From: Sva-07 sp963829585
GTDB lineage: Bacteria; Actinomycetota; Acidimicrobiia; Acidimicrobiales; Ilumatobacteraceae
DNA length: 64,000 nucleotides
NCBI GenBank assembly: GCA_963829585.1
Contig: CAWHJD010000005.1
Location: 196,420 to 260,419 of the forward strand
Direction of reading: 5' to 3'
In this document: positions 16,190 to 24,883 of the stretch, one piece after another
How the letters are laid out: each line of letters opens with the position of its first letter
Position numbering within the stretch: the first letter of the stretch is position 1
The notes under the pieces: model-generated
What the model was told of the DNA's origin: nothing
What the model saw: only the letters and a program-made list of their open reading frames with translations
Databases searched by the model: none
Made by a program: the position numbers and the translations under genes

Positions 16190-17701
16190 ATGACCTCTCT
16201 CGCCGAACTGGCCCGCGAGCACACGACGCTCGACCGTGACGACATCGATCACCTGCATCGACTGACCGCAGAGTGGGCGTTTCTCGCCGATCTGTGCTTC
16301 GCCGACCTGCTGCTCTATGTCCGATCGAGCGGTGGCAAGTGGTTGACCGTCGATCAGGTGCGGCCGGCGACGAATCAGACGATCTACGCGACCGACTACG
16401 TGGGGGCGTGGGCCGATGGTGACGAGGCCGAGCTCATCGAACGGGTGGCCTCGACGGGGCAGCGTGTCGAAGGTGCGATCGAGGTCGACGGCGGCGGTGA
16501 CGAGATCAACCACGCCCGCATGCTCGCGATGCCGGTGCGGCGCAACGGGGAGATCATCGCCGTGCTGTCGAAGGAGTGGAAGGTCAAAGCAGGGCGTCCC
16601 CTCGGCGAACTCGAACGCAACTACTCCTTCATCTTCGAGGAGTTCGCCCAGATGATCGAGGTCGGAGCGTTCCCGTTCCCCGGGCGCGTCGCCGACTCGA
16701 GTGCTGCGCCGCGTGTCGGTGACGGCGTCTTGACGCTCGACGCGACCGGCACGGTCACGTACGTCTCACCCAATGCGAACTCGGCGCTGCACCGCGTCGG
16801 CATCCAGGCGAACCCCGTCGGGATGCGCCTGGCCGAACTCGGGTTCCACGACGGTCCGGTGCGCCAGGCGTTCGAGCGACGCGAACCGATCGTCGAGGAG
16901 TTCGAGCAGGGCGCGGACGTCACGCTGCTGTGCCGTTGCGTCCCGTTGATCGGCAGAACCGAATCCGGCAGCGAGATCACCGGCGGGCTCCTCCTCGTCC
17001 GCGACGTGACCGAACTCCGCAAGCGTGATCGGCTGCTGCTCAGCAAGGACGCGACCATCCGTGAGATCCATCACCGGGTCAAGAACAACCTGCAGACGAT
17101 CTCGTCACTCCTGCGCCTGCAGTCACGGCGCCTCACGAATCCGGAGGCCAAGGCGGCCGTCCAGGAGTCGGTGCGCCGGATCAGGACCATCGCCCTCGTC
17201 CACGAGTCGCTGTCACGCGAGCCCGGTGAGGACATCGCCTTCATCGAGATCGTCAGGCCGCTGTTGCGCCTCGCCGAGGAGAGCCTGCAGTCACCCGACC
17301 GTCCCGTGCGGTTCACGGTGAACGGCGACGGTGGTCGTATCCCGGCCAACACCGCCACGCCGCTGTCGGTCGTGCTCACCGAGTTGCTCCAGAACGCCGT
17401 GGATCACGGCTTTCCCGAGGGCAGTGGCGGCGGCGACGTCAACGTCGCACTGAGCCATCTCGACGGGCACCTGACGGTGCGAGTGGTCGACAACGGTCGA
17501 GGCGTCGACCCCTCGTTCGAACTCGATCAGGCCACGGGGCTCGGACTCTCGATCGTGCGGACCCTGGTGACCACGGAACTCAACGGCACGATCGAGATCA
17601 GGCCGGCGTCGACGCTCGAACTCGAACTCGCCGGCATCGGCGACGGCTCGAGCCGCCAGCACGGCACGATCATCGAGCTGACGGTGCCGACGGACGACTG
17701 A
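16190..17701 (+). CDS. PdtaS-like sensor histidine kinase (HisKA_2 family)
   Basis: A soluble 503-residue sensor kinase with no membrane segment. It has an N-terminal GAF-type domain (about 20-160), a PAS-like domain (about 175-275), the HisKA_2 dimerisation helix REIHHRVKNNLQTISSLLRL (phospho-acceptor His294/295) and a HATPase domain with ELLQNAVDHGF, VDNGRGVDP and GLGLSIVRTLV. The order GAF-PAS-HisKA_2 matches mycobacterial PdtaS, which phosphorylates the RNA-binding response regulator PdtaR. In Mycobacterium tuberculosis pdtaS is next to whiB1, and here too a whiB gene is convergent. No response regulator is in the window. Confidence 0.88.
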   Translation: MTSLAELAREHTTLDRDDIDHLHRLTAEWAFLADLCFADLLLYVRSSGGKWLTVDQVRPATNQTIYATDYVGAWADGDEAELIERVASTGQRVEGAIEVDGGGDEINHARMLAMPVRRNGEIIAVLSKEWKVKAGRPLGELERNYSFIFEEFAQMIEVGAFPFPGRVADSSAAPRVGDGVLTLDATGTVTYVSPNANSALHRVGIQANPVGMRLAELGFHDGPVRQAFERREPIVEEFEQGADVTLLCRCVPLIGRTESGSEITGGLLLVRDVTELRKRDRLLLSKDATIREIHHRVKNNLQTISSLLRLQSRRLTNPEAKAAVQESVRRIRTIALVHESLSREPGEDIAFIEIVRPLLRLAEESLQSPDRPVRFTVNGDGGRIPANTATPLSVVLTELLQNAVDHGFPEGSGGGDVNVALSHLDGHLTVRVVDNGRGVDPSFELDQATGLGLSIVRTLVTTELNGTIEIRPASTLELELAGIGDGSSRQHGTIIELTVPTDD

Positions 17702-17705
17702 GCGT

Positions 17706-17730
17706 TGCACCGGGACGAGCCCCGGGTGCA
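17706..17730. terminator. Hairpin between convergent kinase and whiB genes
   Basis: TGCACCGGG (17706-17714) can pair with CCCGGGTGCA (17721-17730), leaving one bulged C and a six-base loop. It lies between the stop codons of two convergent genes only 44 bases apart, the usual place for a shared terminator. No U-tract is visible. Confidence 0.6.
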
Positions 17731-17745
17731 CGGCCGTGGGGTGGT

Positions 17746-18045
17746 TCAGCTGGCGCGGGCGGCGCGGGCCGCAGCGACCCGGCGACGTCGGATGACCCGA
17801 CGTTCCTCCTCGGTGAGTCCGCCCCAGATGCCCGAGTCCTGATTCGTGTCGAGCGCAAAATCGAGACACTGCTCGGCCACGGTGCACTCGTTGCACACCT
17901 GCTTGGCCCGGTCGATCTGGTACAGCGCATTTCCTGTGGTCCCCACCGGGAAGAACAACTCCGGGTCGGTGTCGCGGCAGATGGCGTCATCGCGCCATTC
18001 GTAGTCCGCGGCTCCCAGGGTCAGGCTGGACGCAAGGATCGACAC
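17746..18045 (-). CDS. whiB1: WhiB-family Fe-S transcription factor (WhiB1-like)
   Basis: WhiB proteins carry a [4Fe-4S] cluster that reacts with NO or O2 and bind the principal sigma factor. The 99-residue product has the four cluster cysteines (one in DDAICRD, three in VCNECTVAEQC), the turn motif SGIWGGLTEEER, and a basic DNA-binding tail (RRVIRRRRVAAARAARAS). The GTG at 18045 is preceded by GAGGAG with a seven-base spacer, which decides the start; longer readings would add a 50-residue basic extension. The WhiB1 subclass is inferred from short size and the pdtaS neighbour. Confidence 0.87.
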   Translation of the reverse strand: MSILASSLTLGAADYEWRDDAICRDTDPELFFPVGTTGNALYQIDRAKQVCNECTVAEQCLDFALDTNQDSGIWGGLTEEERRVIRRRRVAAARAARAS

Positions 18046-18145
18046 GTTGGTGCTCCTCGAAGGTGTTGAGGCGAGCGGATCGCCGGGGGGTTTGGGGGGT
18101 TTTCGTCGTCGTCGGACGACGTCGCTGGCCATCAGGCCGGGTCGA

Positions 18146-18174
18146 ACTGTAAGCGCGATGCGATGCCCTCGCAA
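18146..18174 (-). promoter_or_regulatory. Likely whiB promoter
   Basis: On the minus strand TTGCGA (18174-18169) and TACAGT (18151-18146) are separated by exactly 17 bases, a good match to a principal-sigma promoter. Transcription would begin near 18139 and leave a leader of about 94 bases before the GTG. The match is by eye and untested. Confidence 0.5.
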
Positions 18175-18263
18175 GAGGCGTTTGGTCCCAATGTTCACGA
18201 AGAGATCAGCTCCGGTTCATCTGGCGTTCGCAGTGCGTCGGCCGCCTGCGCCATGATGGCCTC

Positions 18264-18983
18264 ATGCTGGTACTGGGTCATCGTGGCGCGTCGGCCGCCA
18301 CCAGGGAGAACACGCCCGAGGCGTTCCGCCTGGCCGATGAGATGGGTGCCGACGGGGTCGAACTCGACGTTCGCCGCGTCGCCGACGGCCGGCTGCTGGT
18401 CGCTCACGATCCGTTACCCGACGCGCTCGACGAGGTCGATCGGTTGAACCTGGCGACCCTCGACGAAGTGCTCGATGCGTGCGGCGAACGGATGCTGGTC
18501 AACGTCGAGATCAAGAACTGGCCGACCGATGCAGGCTTCGATCCGACGATGGCGATGGTGGGCCCCATCGTCGAGGAGCTGCGTCGTCGGGGCCAGGCAG
18601 CCGTGTCACGGTGGCTGATCTCGTCGTTCTCCTGGGACACACTCGAAGCGTGCCGAGCAGCTGCACCGGAGATCGCCACCGCATGGCTCGTCTCGACCCT
18701 CAGCGCCGACGGGATCGCCCGGACCGCCGCGGCCGGACACGCAGCGGTGAATCCGTGGGAACCCACCATCACGGCGGAGTTCGTCGCGCAGTGCCACGAA
18801 GCCGGTCTGGCCGTCAACGGTTGGACGTGCAACGATCCGGTCCGGCTGGTCGAACTCGCCGACCTCGGTGTCGACGGCGTCTGCACCGACGTGCCCGACC
18901 TCGCATTGCAGGCGCTCGGCCGGGCGGGCGGTCAGGTCGCGGTCAGCCCGTCGTGGGCGCAGTGGCCGTCGTCGGCTCCCTGA
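18264..18983 (+). CDS. Glycerophosphodiester phosphodiesterase
   Basis: This enzyme hydrolyses glycerophosphodiesters to glycerol 3-phosphate and an alcohol. The 239-residue product lacks a signal peptide, as in cytoplasmic UgpQ-type enzymes. The family motifs are present: LGHRGASAATRENTPEAF (His6, Arg7), ELDVRRVADGRLLVAHD (metal-binding Glu and Asp plus catalytic His), and a late GWTCND segment. The final 41 bases overlap the end of the convergent lipid kinase gene. Confidence 0.88.
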   Translation: MLVLGHRGASAATRENTPEAFRLADEMGADGVELDVRRVADGRLLVAHDPLPDALDEVDRLNLATLDEVLDACGERMLVNVEIKNWPTDAGFDPTMAMVGPIVEELRRRGQAAVSRWLISSFSWDTLEACRAAAPEIATAWLVSTLSADGIARTAAAGHAAVNPWEPTITAEFVAQCHEAGLAVNGWTCNDPVRLVELADLGVDGVCTDVPDLALQALGRAGGQVAVSPSWAQWPSSAP

Positions 18984-19887
18984 GCGGCACGACGAGCTTC
19001 ACGGCATCGGGCACGTGGACGAACTCGAGACGGGTCGTCGACCCGAGTGCGTCGCCGTCGACCTGATACGGGAACGGCGTGTCGTGCTGCACCACCAGAT
19101 GCGAGACGTCCTCGCGGACGTCGAGGTGGGCTGCCGGCTTGACACCTCCGCCGCGAAGGGCACCCGCCAGTGACGACAGGATCGCCACGGAACTCATCTT
19201 GGTGAACGTGATCGCCACCAGACCGCGATCGAGAGTGGCTGCCGGTGACAGGTCGAGCGGACGGTTTCCGAGGTAGGTGTACGGGCTGGTGTTCAGCACG
19301 ATCGTGAAGTAGCCGTCGATCGGGTCGCCATCACCGATCACCTGGAAGTGGGGTGTGCTGCGGTCGTAACCGGTCAGCCACGTGGTGACCCCGGCCCAGA
19401 TGAACAGCGGGTGGCCGAGCCATCGTTTCCACGATCCGCGCTTCTCGACGCGTTCGACGACCGCGGCGTCGAACCCGACGCCGGTGTGGAAGCAGAAGTA
19501 GCGGCCGTTCACCTGGCCGAGCCCGATCGGACGGAAGTCGTCGGCGTCGATGCCGTTGGCGAGATACTCGACGGCCTCGACCGGGTCGTTCGGCATGCCG
19601 AGCGTGCGGGCGAACACGTTGGTGGAACCGCCGGGAAGAACACCGAGCGCCGTGTCGGAACCCGCGATACCCGTTGCGACCTCGTTGAGCGTGCCGTCGC
19701 CGCCGAATCCGATGACGACGTCGAGCTTGCGTCGTACGGCGTCGTGGGCGAACCGGGTGGCGTGACCGCGCCGGTTCGTCTCGACCATCTCGACGTCGTG
19801 ATCGCGGCTCAGTCGCCGATGCACGATCACCGTGTTGCGCGCCGTGACCGACGAGGCGAACGAGTTGACGACGAGCAGGACCTTCAA
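18943..19887 (-). CDS. Diacylglycerol/lipid kinase (DAGK catalytic domain)
   Basis: The 314-residue protein is a YegS/DgkB-type lipid kinase. The nucleotide-binding motifs are GFGGDGTLNEVATG (about 60-73) and LPGGSTNVFARTLG (about 83-96), and the C-terminal half has the usual beta-sandwich with PFPYQVDGDALG. It could phosphorylate diacylglycerol or a related lipid. The start is a TTG (19887), the only start codon that places the family N-terminus MKVLLVVNSFASSVTARN correctly. It overlaps the phosphodiesterase gene 3' to 3', so the two transcripts are antisense at their ends. Confidence 0.87.
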   Translation of the reverse strand: MKVLLVVNSFASSVTARNTVIVHRRLSRDHDVEMVETNRRGHATRFAHDAVRRKLDVVIGFGGDGTLNEVATGIAGSDTALGVLPGGSTNVFARTLGMPNDPVEAVEYLANGIDADDFRPIGLGQVNGRYFCFHTGVGFDAAVVERVEKRGSWKRWLGHPLFIWAGVTTWLTGYDRSTPHFQVIGDGDPIDGYFTIVLNTSPYTYLGNRPLDLSPAATLDRGLVAITFTKMSSVAILSSLAGALRGGGVKPAAHLDVREDVSHLVVQHDTPFPYQVDGDALGSTTRLEFVHVPDAVKLVVPLREPTTATAPTTG

Positions 19888-19983
19888 GATGAGTGACGGT
19901 AACGCAGCGCCGGGCGGCTCGCTGCGTGCGTGGGTGGCACGAGTTTGGGTCGAAGTTGACGCACCGGTAACTTAGGGAGCCTT

Positions 19984-20751
19984 ATGAACGTGATCGTCTG
20001 CGTCAAGCAGATCCCGGACCCGGCGCTGCCGGGCGAGCTGGATCCCTCCACCAACACGCTCAAGCGTGACGGCAAGCTCATTCTCGACGAGTCGGACAGT
20101 TACGGCGTCGAGATGGCGCTGCAACTCGTCACGGCGGCCGGCGGCGGCGAGGTCAGCCTCGTGTCGATGGCCCCGAACGACGAGACGTCGGGCCTGCGCA
20201 CCGCCCTCGCGATGGGAGCTGCCAAGGCCGTACTGGTGAGCGACGCGTCGCTCGCCGGCGCCGATGCGCTGACCACCGCCAAGGTGCTCGCCGCCGCCAC
20301 GAAGCGGCTCGGCGACGTCGACCTGATCATCGCCGGCACCGAGTCGTCCGACGGCTACACCGGCACCGTGCCCGAGCAGATCGCCGAGGTCCTCGGCCTG
20401 CCCTCGATCACCTTCGCCAAGACGGTGTCGATCGCCGACGGCGTCCTGAAGGTCGATCGTCAGACCGAAGCCGGCTACGACGAGGTCACCTGCTCGCTCC
20501 CGGCCGTGGTCTCCGTGACCGCCGGCGTGGTCGAGCCCCGCTACCCCAGCTTCAAGGGCATCATGGCCGCGAAGTCCAAGCCGGTCGAGACCGTCACCGC
20601 CGCCGACCTCGGCGTCGAGTCCGTGTCGTGGGCCCAGCAGATCACCTCCGTCGAGGATGCCCCGGCCCGCGAGGCCGGCGAGGTCATCGAGGACGACGGC
20701 GAATCGTTCAACAAGATCGTCGAGTTCCTCGACAACCTGAAAGTCATCTGA
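19984..20751 (+). CDS. etfB: Electron transfer flavoprotein beta subunit
   Basis: ETF takes electrons from acyl-CoA and other dehydrogenases. The 255-residue subunit starts MNVIVCVKQIPDPALPGEL and has the AMP-binding region IIAGTESSDGYTGTVPEQIAEVLGLP (in parts near 118-143) and the family stretch LPAVVSVTAGVVEPRYPSFKG. A good AGGGAG lies five bases before the ATG. It forms an operon with etfA ten bases downstream. Confidence 0.95.
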   Translation: MNVIVCVKQIPDPALPGELDPSTNTLKRDGKLILDESDSYGVEMALQLVTAAGGGEVSLVSMAPNDETSGLRTALAMGAAKAVLVSDASLAGADALTTAKVLAAATKRLGDVDLIIAGTESSDGYTGTVPEQIAEVLGLPSITFAKTVSIADGVLKVDRQTEAGYDEVTCSLPAVVSVTAGVVEPRYPSFKGIMAAKSKPVETVTAADLGVESVSWAQQITSVEDAPAREAGEVIEDDGESFNKIVEFLDNLKVI

Positions 20752-20761
20752 GGAGACCGTC

Positions 20762-21730
20762 ATGGGAATCGACAACATCTGGGTGTTCGCACAGGCCGCC
20801 GACGGCGCACCGACCACCGGCACGCTCGAACTGCTCACCAAGGCCCGCAGCCTCGCCGGCAACGTCTCGGCCTTCATCGCCGGCGACGCCGCCGGCGTCG
20901 CAGCCGTGCTCGGTGACCACGGAGCGGCCAAGGTCTACGCGACCGGCGACCTCGGCGGGGCACTCCCCGGCGTCGCCGTGTCGGCCGCGATGCAGGCCGT
21001 GATCGCCGGTGGCGACACGCCCGACCTGATCATGTTCCCGCAGAGCTACGAGGGCCGCGACGTGATGGCACGTCTGTCGGTCAAGCTCGACCGGACGGTG
21101 CTCACCAACTCCACGAGCGTCACGGTCGACGGCGACTCCGTCACGGTGCAGACACCTGTCTTCGGCGGAGCCAAGCTCGTGAACTCGACGTTCACGGGCG
21201 AGCGTCCGTATCTCGCCGCCTTCCGCCCGAAGAGCTTCGTCGCCGAAGCCGGCGCGGGCGCTGCGGGCGAGGTCGTGTCGGCCCCGGTTCCCGATCTGGG
21301 ATCGACCGCCGGAGCAACCGTGACGGCAGTCCACGTCGAAGAGACGTCAGGTCCGAAGCTCGACGAGGCGGCCGTGGTGGTCGCCGGTGGTCGTGGCCTC
21401 GGCGAGGCCGACAAGTACGCGATGATCGAATCGCTGGCCAAGGCGCTCAACGGTGCGCCCGGTGCGTCGCGAGCGATCGTCGATGCCGGCTGGGTGCCGT
21501 ACAGCTACCAGGTCGGCCAGACCGGCAAGGTCGTCAAGCCGACGGTGTACATCGCCGCCGGTATCTCCGGGGCCACCCAGCACATGGTGGGCATGAAGGG
21601 CTCGAAGAACATCATCGCGATCAACAAGGACAAGGAGGCACCGATCTTCGGTGTCGCCGACCTCGGCATCGTCGGTGACGTTCACAAGGTCCTCCCGCAG
21701 CTCCTCGCTGCCCTCGAAGCCCGCGGCTGA
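20762..21730 (+). CDS. etfA: Electron transfer flavoprotein alpha subunit
   Basis: The alpha subunit carries FAD. The 322-residue product has an N-terminal ETF domain and a C-terminal FAD domain with VVAGGRGLGEADKYAMIESL (about 206-225), DAGWVPYSYQVGQTGKVVKP (about 240-260) and GISGATQHMVGMKGSKNIIA (about 267-286), all standard contacts. AGGAGACCGTC precedes the ATG. A long nested hairpin follows the stop. The nearest electron donor gene in the window is the acyl-CoA dehydrogenase at 29.3 kb. Confidence 0.95.
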   Translation: MGIDNIWVFAQAADGAPTTGTLELLTKARSLAGNVSAFIAGDAAGVAAVLGDHGAAKVYATGDLGGALPGVAVSAAMQAVIAGGDTPDLIMFPQSYEGRDVMARLSVKLDRTVLTNSTSVTVDGDSVTVQTPVFGGAKLVNSTFTGERPYLAAFRPKSFVAEAGAGAAGEVVSAPVPDLGSTAGATVTAVHVEETSGPKLDEAAVVVAGGRGLGEADKYAMIESLAKALNGAPGASRAIVDAGWVPYSYQVGQTGKVVKPTVYIAAGISGATQHMVGMKGSKNIIAINKDKEAPIFGVADLGIVGDVHKVLPQLLAALEARG

Positions 21731-21750
21731 CCCCACCCCCGCCCAAACCA

Positions 21751-21807
21751 CCGAAATTCTCCTGGAACTGCGCGCTCAGCGCGCACGTCCAGGAGAATTT
21801 CGGGTTT
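21751..21807. terminator. Nested hairpin terminator, family D/E copy 1
   Basis: Outer arms CCGAAATTCTCCTGGA (21751-21766) and TCCAGGAGAATTTCGG (21788-21803) are perfect over 16 bases, followed by GTTTT. Inside is a second palindrome, TGCGCGCTCAGCGCGCA. The element lies between convergent genes and so can end transcripts from both sides. The same two-layer design with the same inner core occurs at 37505-37556. Confidence 0.88.
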
Positions 21808-23665
21808 TCAGGCGGCGTCGCGGGCGAGGATGGCCCAGGCGACGGATTCCTCGGGGTCCTCGACGGCGAGTTGGAGCTGCCAGCCCATGGCCGGCTCGTG
21901 GGCGTCCCAGCGGTACCACCGCAGCTCGGCGGCGAGCGCGCCGAGAGCATCGGGGTCGACGGGCCACTCGTCGGTCAGATCGCCGAACGCGGCCAGTGTC
22001 CACCAGGCGCCGAAGCGTCCCGCTGCAGCGCCACGGCGACGTCCATGGGCGCCGCCGCTCGCTCCCGGCCCAGGCCAACCAGGCCATGGCGGTCGCCGGA
22101 TCGAGTTCCGCGACCCGCGCCCGACGCAGACCCAACGCGCCCAGCGCTCCGGCCACGTCACCGTCGACGCACACCACGTCGACCTGGCCGTTCGAGCTCG
22201 TCGTCCACGGCTCGACGAGTTGTCGAACGGCGTACTCCACGTCGTCGTCGAGCACCTCCGCCGGGGTCGGGTCGATGTCGTCCCAATCGTCGGGGAGTGG
22301 GGGAGCGGGGAACTCGGCACCGACCTCGCTGTACGTCGCGAGCGCGTAGTCGGGTTCCCAGGCCTGCAGCGCGAGCGGCAGGTCGAGCACCGCAGGCAGA
22401 TCGTGGTCGTCGACGATCTCGCCCCGCATCACCCGCTCGTGCGCCACGAATGCTGCTCGCGGACCGCGATCGAGATGCGGGGCGAGGTCGTTCCACCTGT
22501 GGTGTTGCGCAGCGACCTCCGTGAGCGGGCCGATCGTGAATCGTCCGGAGAGCCCGTCGCTCTCGTCGAGAACAGCGGCGACGTGCTCGGGAGTCGCGAG
22601 GAGGGCGAGGCGGTACTCGGCCAGCGTTGCCGCGGGCCAGAGTTGGCGACCGGTCGTGACGGCATGACGTGAGCGATCGCGAACACGAAGCAGGCCGGCC
22701 CAATCGCGGTCGGCGCACCGATCGTCGATCATCCGGACGAGGCCGTCGAGGTCGGCGCGGTGGATCAGCTCGTCGAGTGCGTCATCGGCTCGGTCGTCCC
22801 CGTCGTTCATGATGTTGCTCAGACCAACGGCCACGGGTAGCGACGCCCGCTCGGGTCCGTCGGGAACCGCCGGTGTGTGACACACCATGCGGCGCGGCGC
22901 GGCAAGGGCCTCGACCTCGTCGTGGGCCAGCAGTGTGGCGATCTCCGGTGGCACGTGTTCGCAGAGCGTCCCGACCCGTTCGAGCAGGTCGTCGTCGATC
23001 GGCTCGTCACCGAACTCCCAGATCACGGTTCGCAGCTTGTACTCCGCCGCGAAACACAGGCCGTTGTCGATACCCCAGACGGAGGGTGGCTCGCCGTCGC
23101 GGGCGGGGATCAGGAGCACGTGCCCGCTCTTGCGGTCGGTGTTGTTGGCGAGGATGTCGAGCAGGGCCATCGCCCGCAATCGGTCGTGCAGCTCGGGGTG
23201 GGCCTCGTGGATCGTGAAGTAGTGCTGGCTGTGGTCGGCGGTGACGAACCACTGCACCGACCCCTCGCCGAGTGGGCCGTCGCGCAACACCGTCGGCGGC
23301 ACCACGTGCAGTCCCAGGTATTCGCTCAGCACGTACGTAGCCACCTCACGGCGGTGGAGGCCGGGCTCGAAGTCCCACAGCGGGCGTTCGCCCCGCACCG
23401 GTTTGTAGATCGCCGGATGACTCGCCTCCTCGTGGGTGACGTGCACCAGAAACGTCGCGTTGCTGCTGTAGGGCATGCGACCCTCGACCTCGATCTCGCC
23501 CTGCAGAAGGTGCCGGATCGGGTCGTCGATCTCGTCGACACGCAGTTCGACGCCGCGCTGCTCCTCTTCGTCGTCGAGCTCGTCGTCGAAACCGTCGTCC
23601 ATCTCGTCGTCGAACTCGTCGTCCATCTGGTCGTCGAGCTCGTCCGCGGGCTCGGTCGTGGCCAT
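21808..23665 (-). CDS. SCO1664-family protein with long C-terminal extension, apparent 1-base frameshift
   Basis: After an acidic low-complexity start (repeats such as DDEFDDEMDDGFDDELDD) comes the SCO1664-family domain (about 45-290), a PI3/4-kinase-like fold: SNATFLVHV, AIYKPVRGERPLWDFEPGLH, and the catalytic-like LLDILANNTDRKSGHVL and VWGIDNGLCF. A further 330 residues, absent from typical 250-residue members as I recall them, end in ELRWYRWDAHEPAMGWQLQL. The last part is in another frame: removing one base from the CCC at 22064-22066 joins AMAWLAWAG to ASGGAHGRRRGAAAGRF. The gene starts inside the stop of the DUF3090 gene (TGATG). Confidence 0.78.
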
Positions 23666-24168
23666 CAGTTCATCCGGGGGCAGACGTGGCCGTCGGGATC
23701 CATCGGGAAGCTGCACCACTGACACGCCGGCCGACCGGCTTCGACCACCTTGTCCGCGTGGTCGCAGAACGCTGCCGCCTGGCCCCGGCTGAGATAGAGC
23801 CGAACGTGACCGCGATCGTCGTCGAGCGGTTCGCCCTCGTCGTCGACGTCGCCGATCTCTTCGAGTTGGATCAGCACCCGATCGCTCGAGCGGTCGTAGC
23901 CGAGGCCGATCGGCCCCAGGACGAATGCCGGATCGAGCGGATCGCGGAGCTCGAGTGCTCCCGGCATCGGGCGATCCTCGGCCGGGGGAAGATCGGCGAG
24001 CACCTTGCGCAGGTACTGCACGATGGCTGCTGTCTGCTGCTTCTCGCACTTGACGGTGACACGCTGATCGTCGGCTCGGGCCTGGAGCAGGAAGATGCGC
24101 TCGCCCGGGCGGCCGACGGTGCCGACGGTGAACGCAGCGACGTCGTCGAACTCGAAGAAGACACTCAT
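23665..24168 (-). CDS. DUF3090 protein
   Basis: A 167-residue member of a conserved actinobacterial family of unknown function. It begins MSVFFEFDDVAAFTVGTVG, contains RIFLLQARADDQRVTVKCEK, and ends in a four-cysteine/histidine cluster, CDHADKVVEAGRPACQWCSF plus HVCPRMN, that could bind zinc. The gene lies two bases after the phosphomutase gene and overlaps the SCO1664-like gene, the same three-gene order seen across actinobacteria. The shared order suggests one pathway, but no reaction is known to me. Confidence 0.88.
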   Translation of the reverse strand: MSVFFEFDDVAAFTVGTVGRPGERIFLLQARADDQRVTVKCEKQQTAAIVQYLRKVLADLPPAEDRPMPGALELRDPLDPAFVLGPIGLGYDRSSDRVLIQLEEIGDVDDEGEPLDDDRGHVRLYLSRGQAAAFCDHADKVVEAGRPACQWCSFPMDPDGHVCPRMN

Positions 24169-24170
24169 GT

Positions 24171-24854
24171 TCAGGACGGTTGCAGCTCGGTCAGTGGACG
24201 TCCGGTCGAGTTGACGGCCAACACGGCGGGGCCGCCTGGTCCCCACGTGATGGCGGTGACCGAGGCCGGACTGATGACGATGCGCTGGAACAGGTCGATG
24301 TGGGTGCCGAGCGCATGGGCGACGGCGGCCTTGATCGTGTCGGCGTGGGACACGCACACGATGGTGCCGCCGGGGTGCGCGGCGCGCAAGCGGTCGAGCG
24401 TCGAGACCATGCGGGTCTGCATCTCGATGAAGCTCTCACCGTTGGGGAAGCGGAACATCGACGGCGCCCGCTGCACGGTCTGCCATTCGGGCAGCTTCAT
24501 CAGCTTCTTCAACTCGGATCCGGTCCAGTCGCCGAAGTCGCACTCGAACAGTCCGCGATCGATCTGCGTCCGCAGGCCTCTGGCGGCCGAGATGGGTGCG
24601 GCTGTCTCCTTGGCCCGTTCGAGTGGCGAGCTGTAGACGGCGTCGACGCGCTGGAGTTCGGCGATGCGCGCAGCGGCGATGTCGGCCTGTCGCCGGCCCT
24701 CGTCGGCGAGGTGCAGACCCTTGGCGCGGCCAGGGAGCACCTTGCCGGTCGTCGGTGTCTGCCCGTGACGGACGAGCAGGATCGTCGTGAACGCGGTGCC
24801 CGGCGACTTCTTGGTCGCCGAACGCGGGGGAGAGGTTCGCTTCGTGGTGGCCAT
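24171..24854 (-). CDS. MSMEG_4193-family histidine phosphatase / putative phosphomutase
   Basis: The 227-residue protein is a phosphoglycerate-mutase-like enzyme. Its RHG motif is LLVRHGQTPTTGKVLPG (His about 31), followed by YSSPLERAKETA, the acid/base glutamate in FECDFGDWTG, and the second histidine in VCVSHADTIKAAVAH. A basic Ser/Thr/Lys-rich leader of about 24 residues precedes the fold. It heads the module with DUF3090 and SCO1664-like genes and diverges from the uracil-DNA glycosylase gene. The physiological substrate is unknown. Confidence 0.87.
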   Translation of the reverse strand: MATTKRTSPPRSATKKSPGTAFTTILLVRHGQTPTTGKVLPGRAKGLHLADEGRRQADIAAARIAELQRVDAVYSSPLERAKETAAPISAARGLRTQIDRGLFECDFGDWTGSELKKLMKLPEWQTVQRAPSMFRFPNGESFIEMQTRMVSTLDRLRAAHPGGTIVCVSHADTIKAAVAHALGTHIDLFQRIVISPASVTAITWGPGGPAVLAVNSTGRPLTELQPS

Positions 24855-24883
24855 GGAGTGTGTCCAACCTACTGTCGAGTGCT

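Noticed and set aside
21776..24049. Single 757-codon protein spanning DUF3090 and the SCO1664-like gene
   Set aside because: The first 128 residues are an off-frame reading of DUF3090. The SCO1664-like protein starts at 23665 inside the DUF3090 stop.
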